DNA from: JAJCYL01 sp040222875
GTDB taxonomy: Bacteria; Bacteroidota; Bacteroidia; Cytophagales; Cyclobacteriaceae
Direction of reading: 5' to 3'
DNA: 64,000 nt
Assembly (NCBI GenBank): GCA_040222875.1
Contig: JAVKCG010000053.1
Coordinates: forward strand, 799,182-863,181
The notes below the pieces were generated by a model, which saw nothing but the letters and a program-made list of their open reading frames with translations, was not told where the DNA came from and made no database searches. Both the position numbers and the translations under genes were made by a program. Below, one piece after another: positions 63,796 through 64,000 of this stretch; positions within the stretch are counted from its first letter, which is position 1, and each line of letters opens with the position of its first letter.

Positions 63796-64000
63796 ATGAG
63801 CATCAAGTACAAAATCAGGGATCAAACGAAGTTACACTTTGTAACATTTGCGGTTGTCTATTGGATTGACGTGTTTTCAAGGAAATCCTATCGAGATATA
63901 GTTGTCGATAGCCTGAGATATTGTCAGAAGGAGAAGGGTTTGGAGCTGTATGCGTGGTGTATCATGTCCAATCACGTTCATTTGATCATTGGAACAGAAG
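63796..64000 (+). CDS. RAYT/IS200-like transposase (5' part)
   Basis: The first 68 codons are visible; the frame runs off the right edge. It reads LHFVTFAVVYWIDVFSRK and SLRYCQKEKGLELYAWCIMS, followed by NHVHLII, the HUH metal-binding histidines of Y1 (IS200/REP-associated) transposases. The catalytic Tyr would lie beyond the window. RAYT enzymes cut and join REP palindromes, several of which lie just upstream here. Confidence 0.9.
   Translation, partial: MSIKYKIRDQTKLHFVTFAVVYWIDVFSRKSYRDIVVDSLRYCQKEKGLELYAWCIMSNHVHLIIGTE

Noticed and set aside
63656..63825. Coding sequence upstream of the second XRE remnant to 63825
   Set aside because: The text runs through a hairpin and a G7 tract and has no similarity to a regulator N-terminus.

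Overview
The window reads as chromosomal DNA of a Bacteroidota bacterium, most likely a free-living member of the Cytophagales/Flammeovirgaceae type. Supporting signs are promoter-like TAnnTTTG elements, few Shine-Dalgarno sequences, a type IX secretion (T9SS) C-terminal sorting domain, and families typical of the phylum (FISUMP, DUF4783 next to nadC, head-GIN/DUF2807, DUF6443 Rhs proteins, IcmF). This assignment is inferred from gene content; no rRNA or tRNA gene was found.

1-10.8 kb: the 3' end of hisF, a membrane protein of unknown role, a DUF58 protein, and a large icmF (coenzyme B12-dependent isobutyryl-CoA mutase fused to its G-protein chaperone). A small surface-glycan cluster follows: a WavE-like protein, a GT11 fucosyltransferase-like enzyme, an SDR sugar epimerase and a GT47-like glycosyltransferase whose start codon is unclear. 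A secreted pentapeptide-repeat protein comes next.

10.8-36.5 kb: mostly housekeeping and envelope genes in short, often convergent units. They include gpmI, nadC, recX, a UDG-like gene, a CotH/T9SS protein, an EXPERA membrane protein, purine nucleoside phosphorylase, MscS, a FecR-like plus CHASE2 pair, meaB, 3-hydroxyacyl-CoA dehydrogenase, a DnaQ-like exonuclease, a reduced Mur ligase, an SNF-type transporter, an RDD protein, an M19 dipeptidase and a LytS/LytTR-type two-component pair. Four clear intrinsic terminators lie in the first 35 kb.

36.7-43.0 kb: divergent from the two-component pair lies a tight operon of five paralogous secreted or lipid-anchored PD40 (TolB-like propeller) proteins plus an alpha/beta-hydrolase. 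A 10-bp direct repeat with 20-bp period in the divergent promoter region resembles a LytTR-type binding site.

43.4-64.0 kb: an accessory polymorphic-toxin locus. It contains an outer-membrane barrel gene broken by a one-base frameshift, a 1638-residue PA14/LamG adhesin-like protein, a 1227-residue YD/Rhs protein, and a 2456-residue DUF6443/Rhs protein ending in a lipase-like toxin tip with an overlapping small membrane protein (probable immunity). Downstream is a promoterless, start-less second Rhs tip with its own small lipoprotein. The two cassettes are separated by REP-like palindromes. The window ends with two 5'-truncated XRE regulator remnants, further palindromes and the start of a RAYT/IS200-like transposase. 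This layout suggests a toxin-tip switching locus shaped by REP/RAYT elements.
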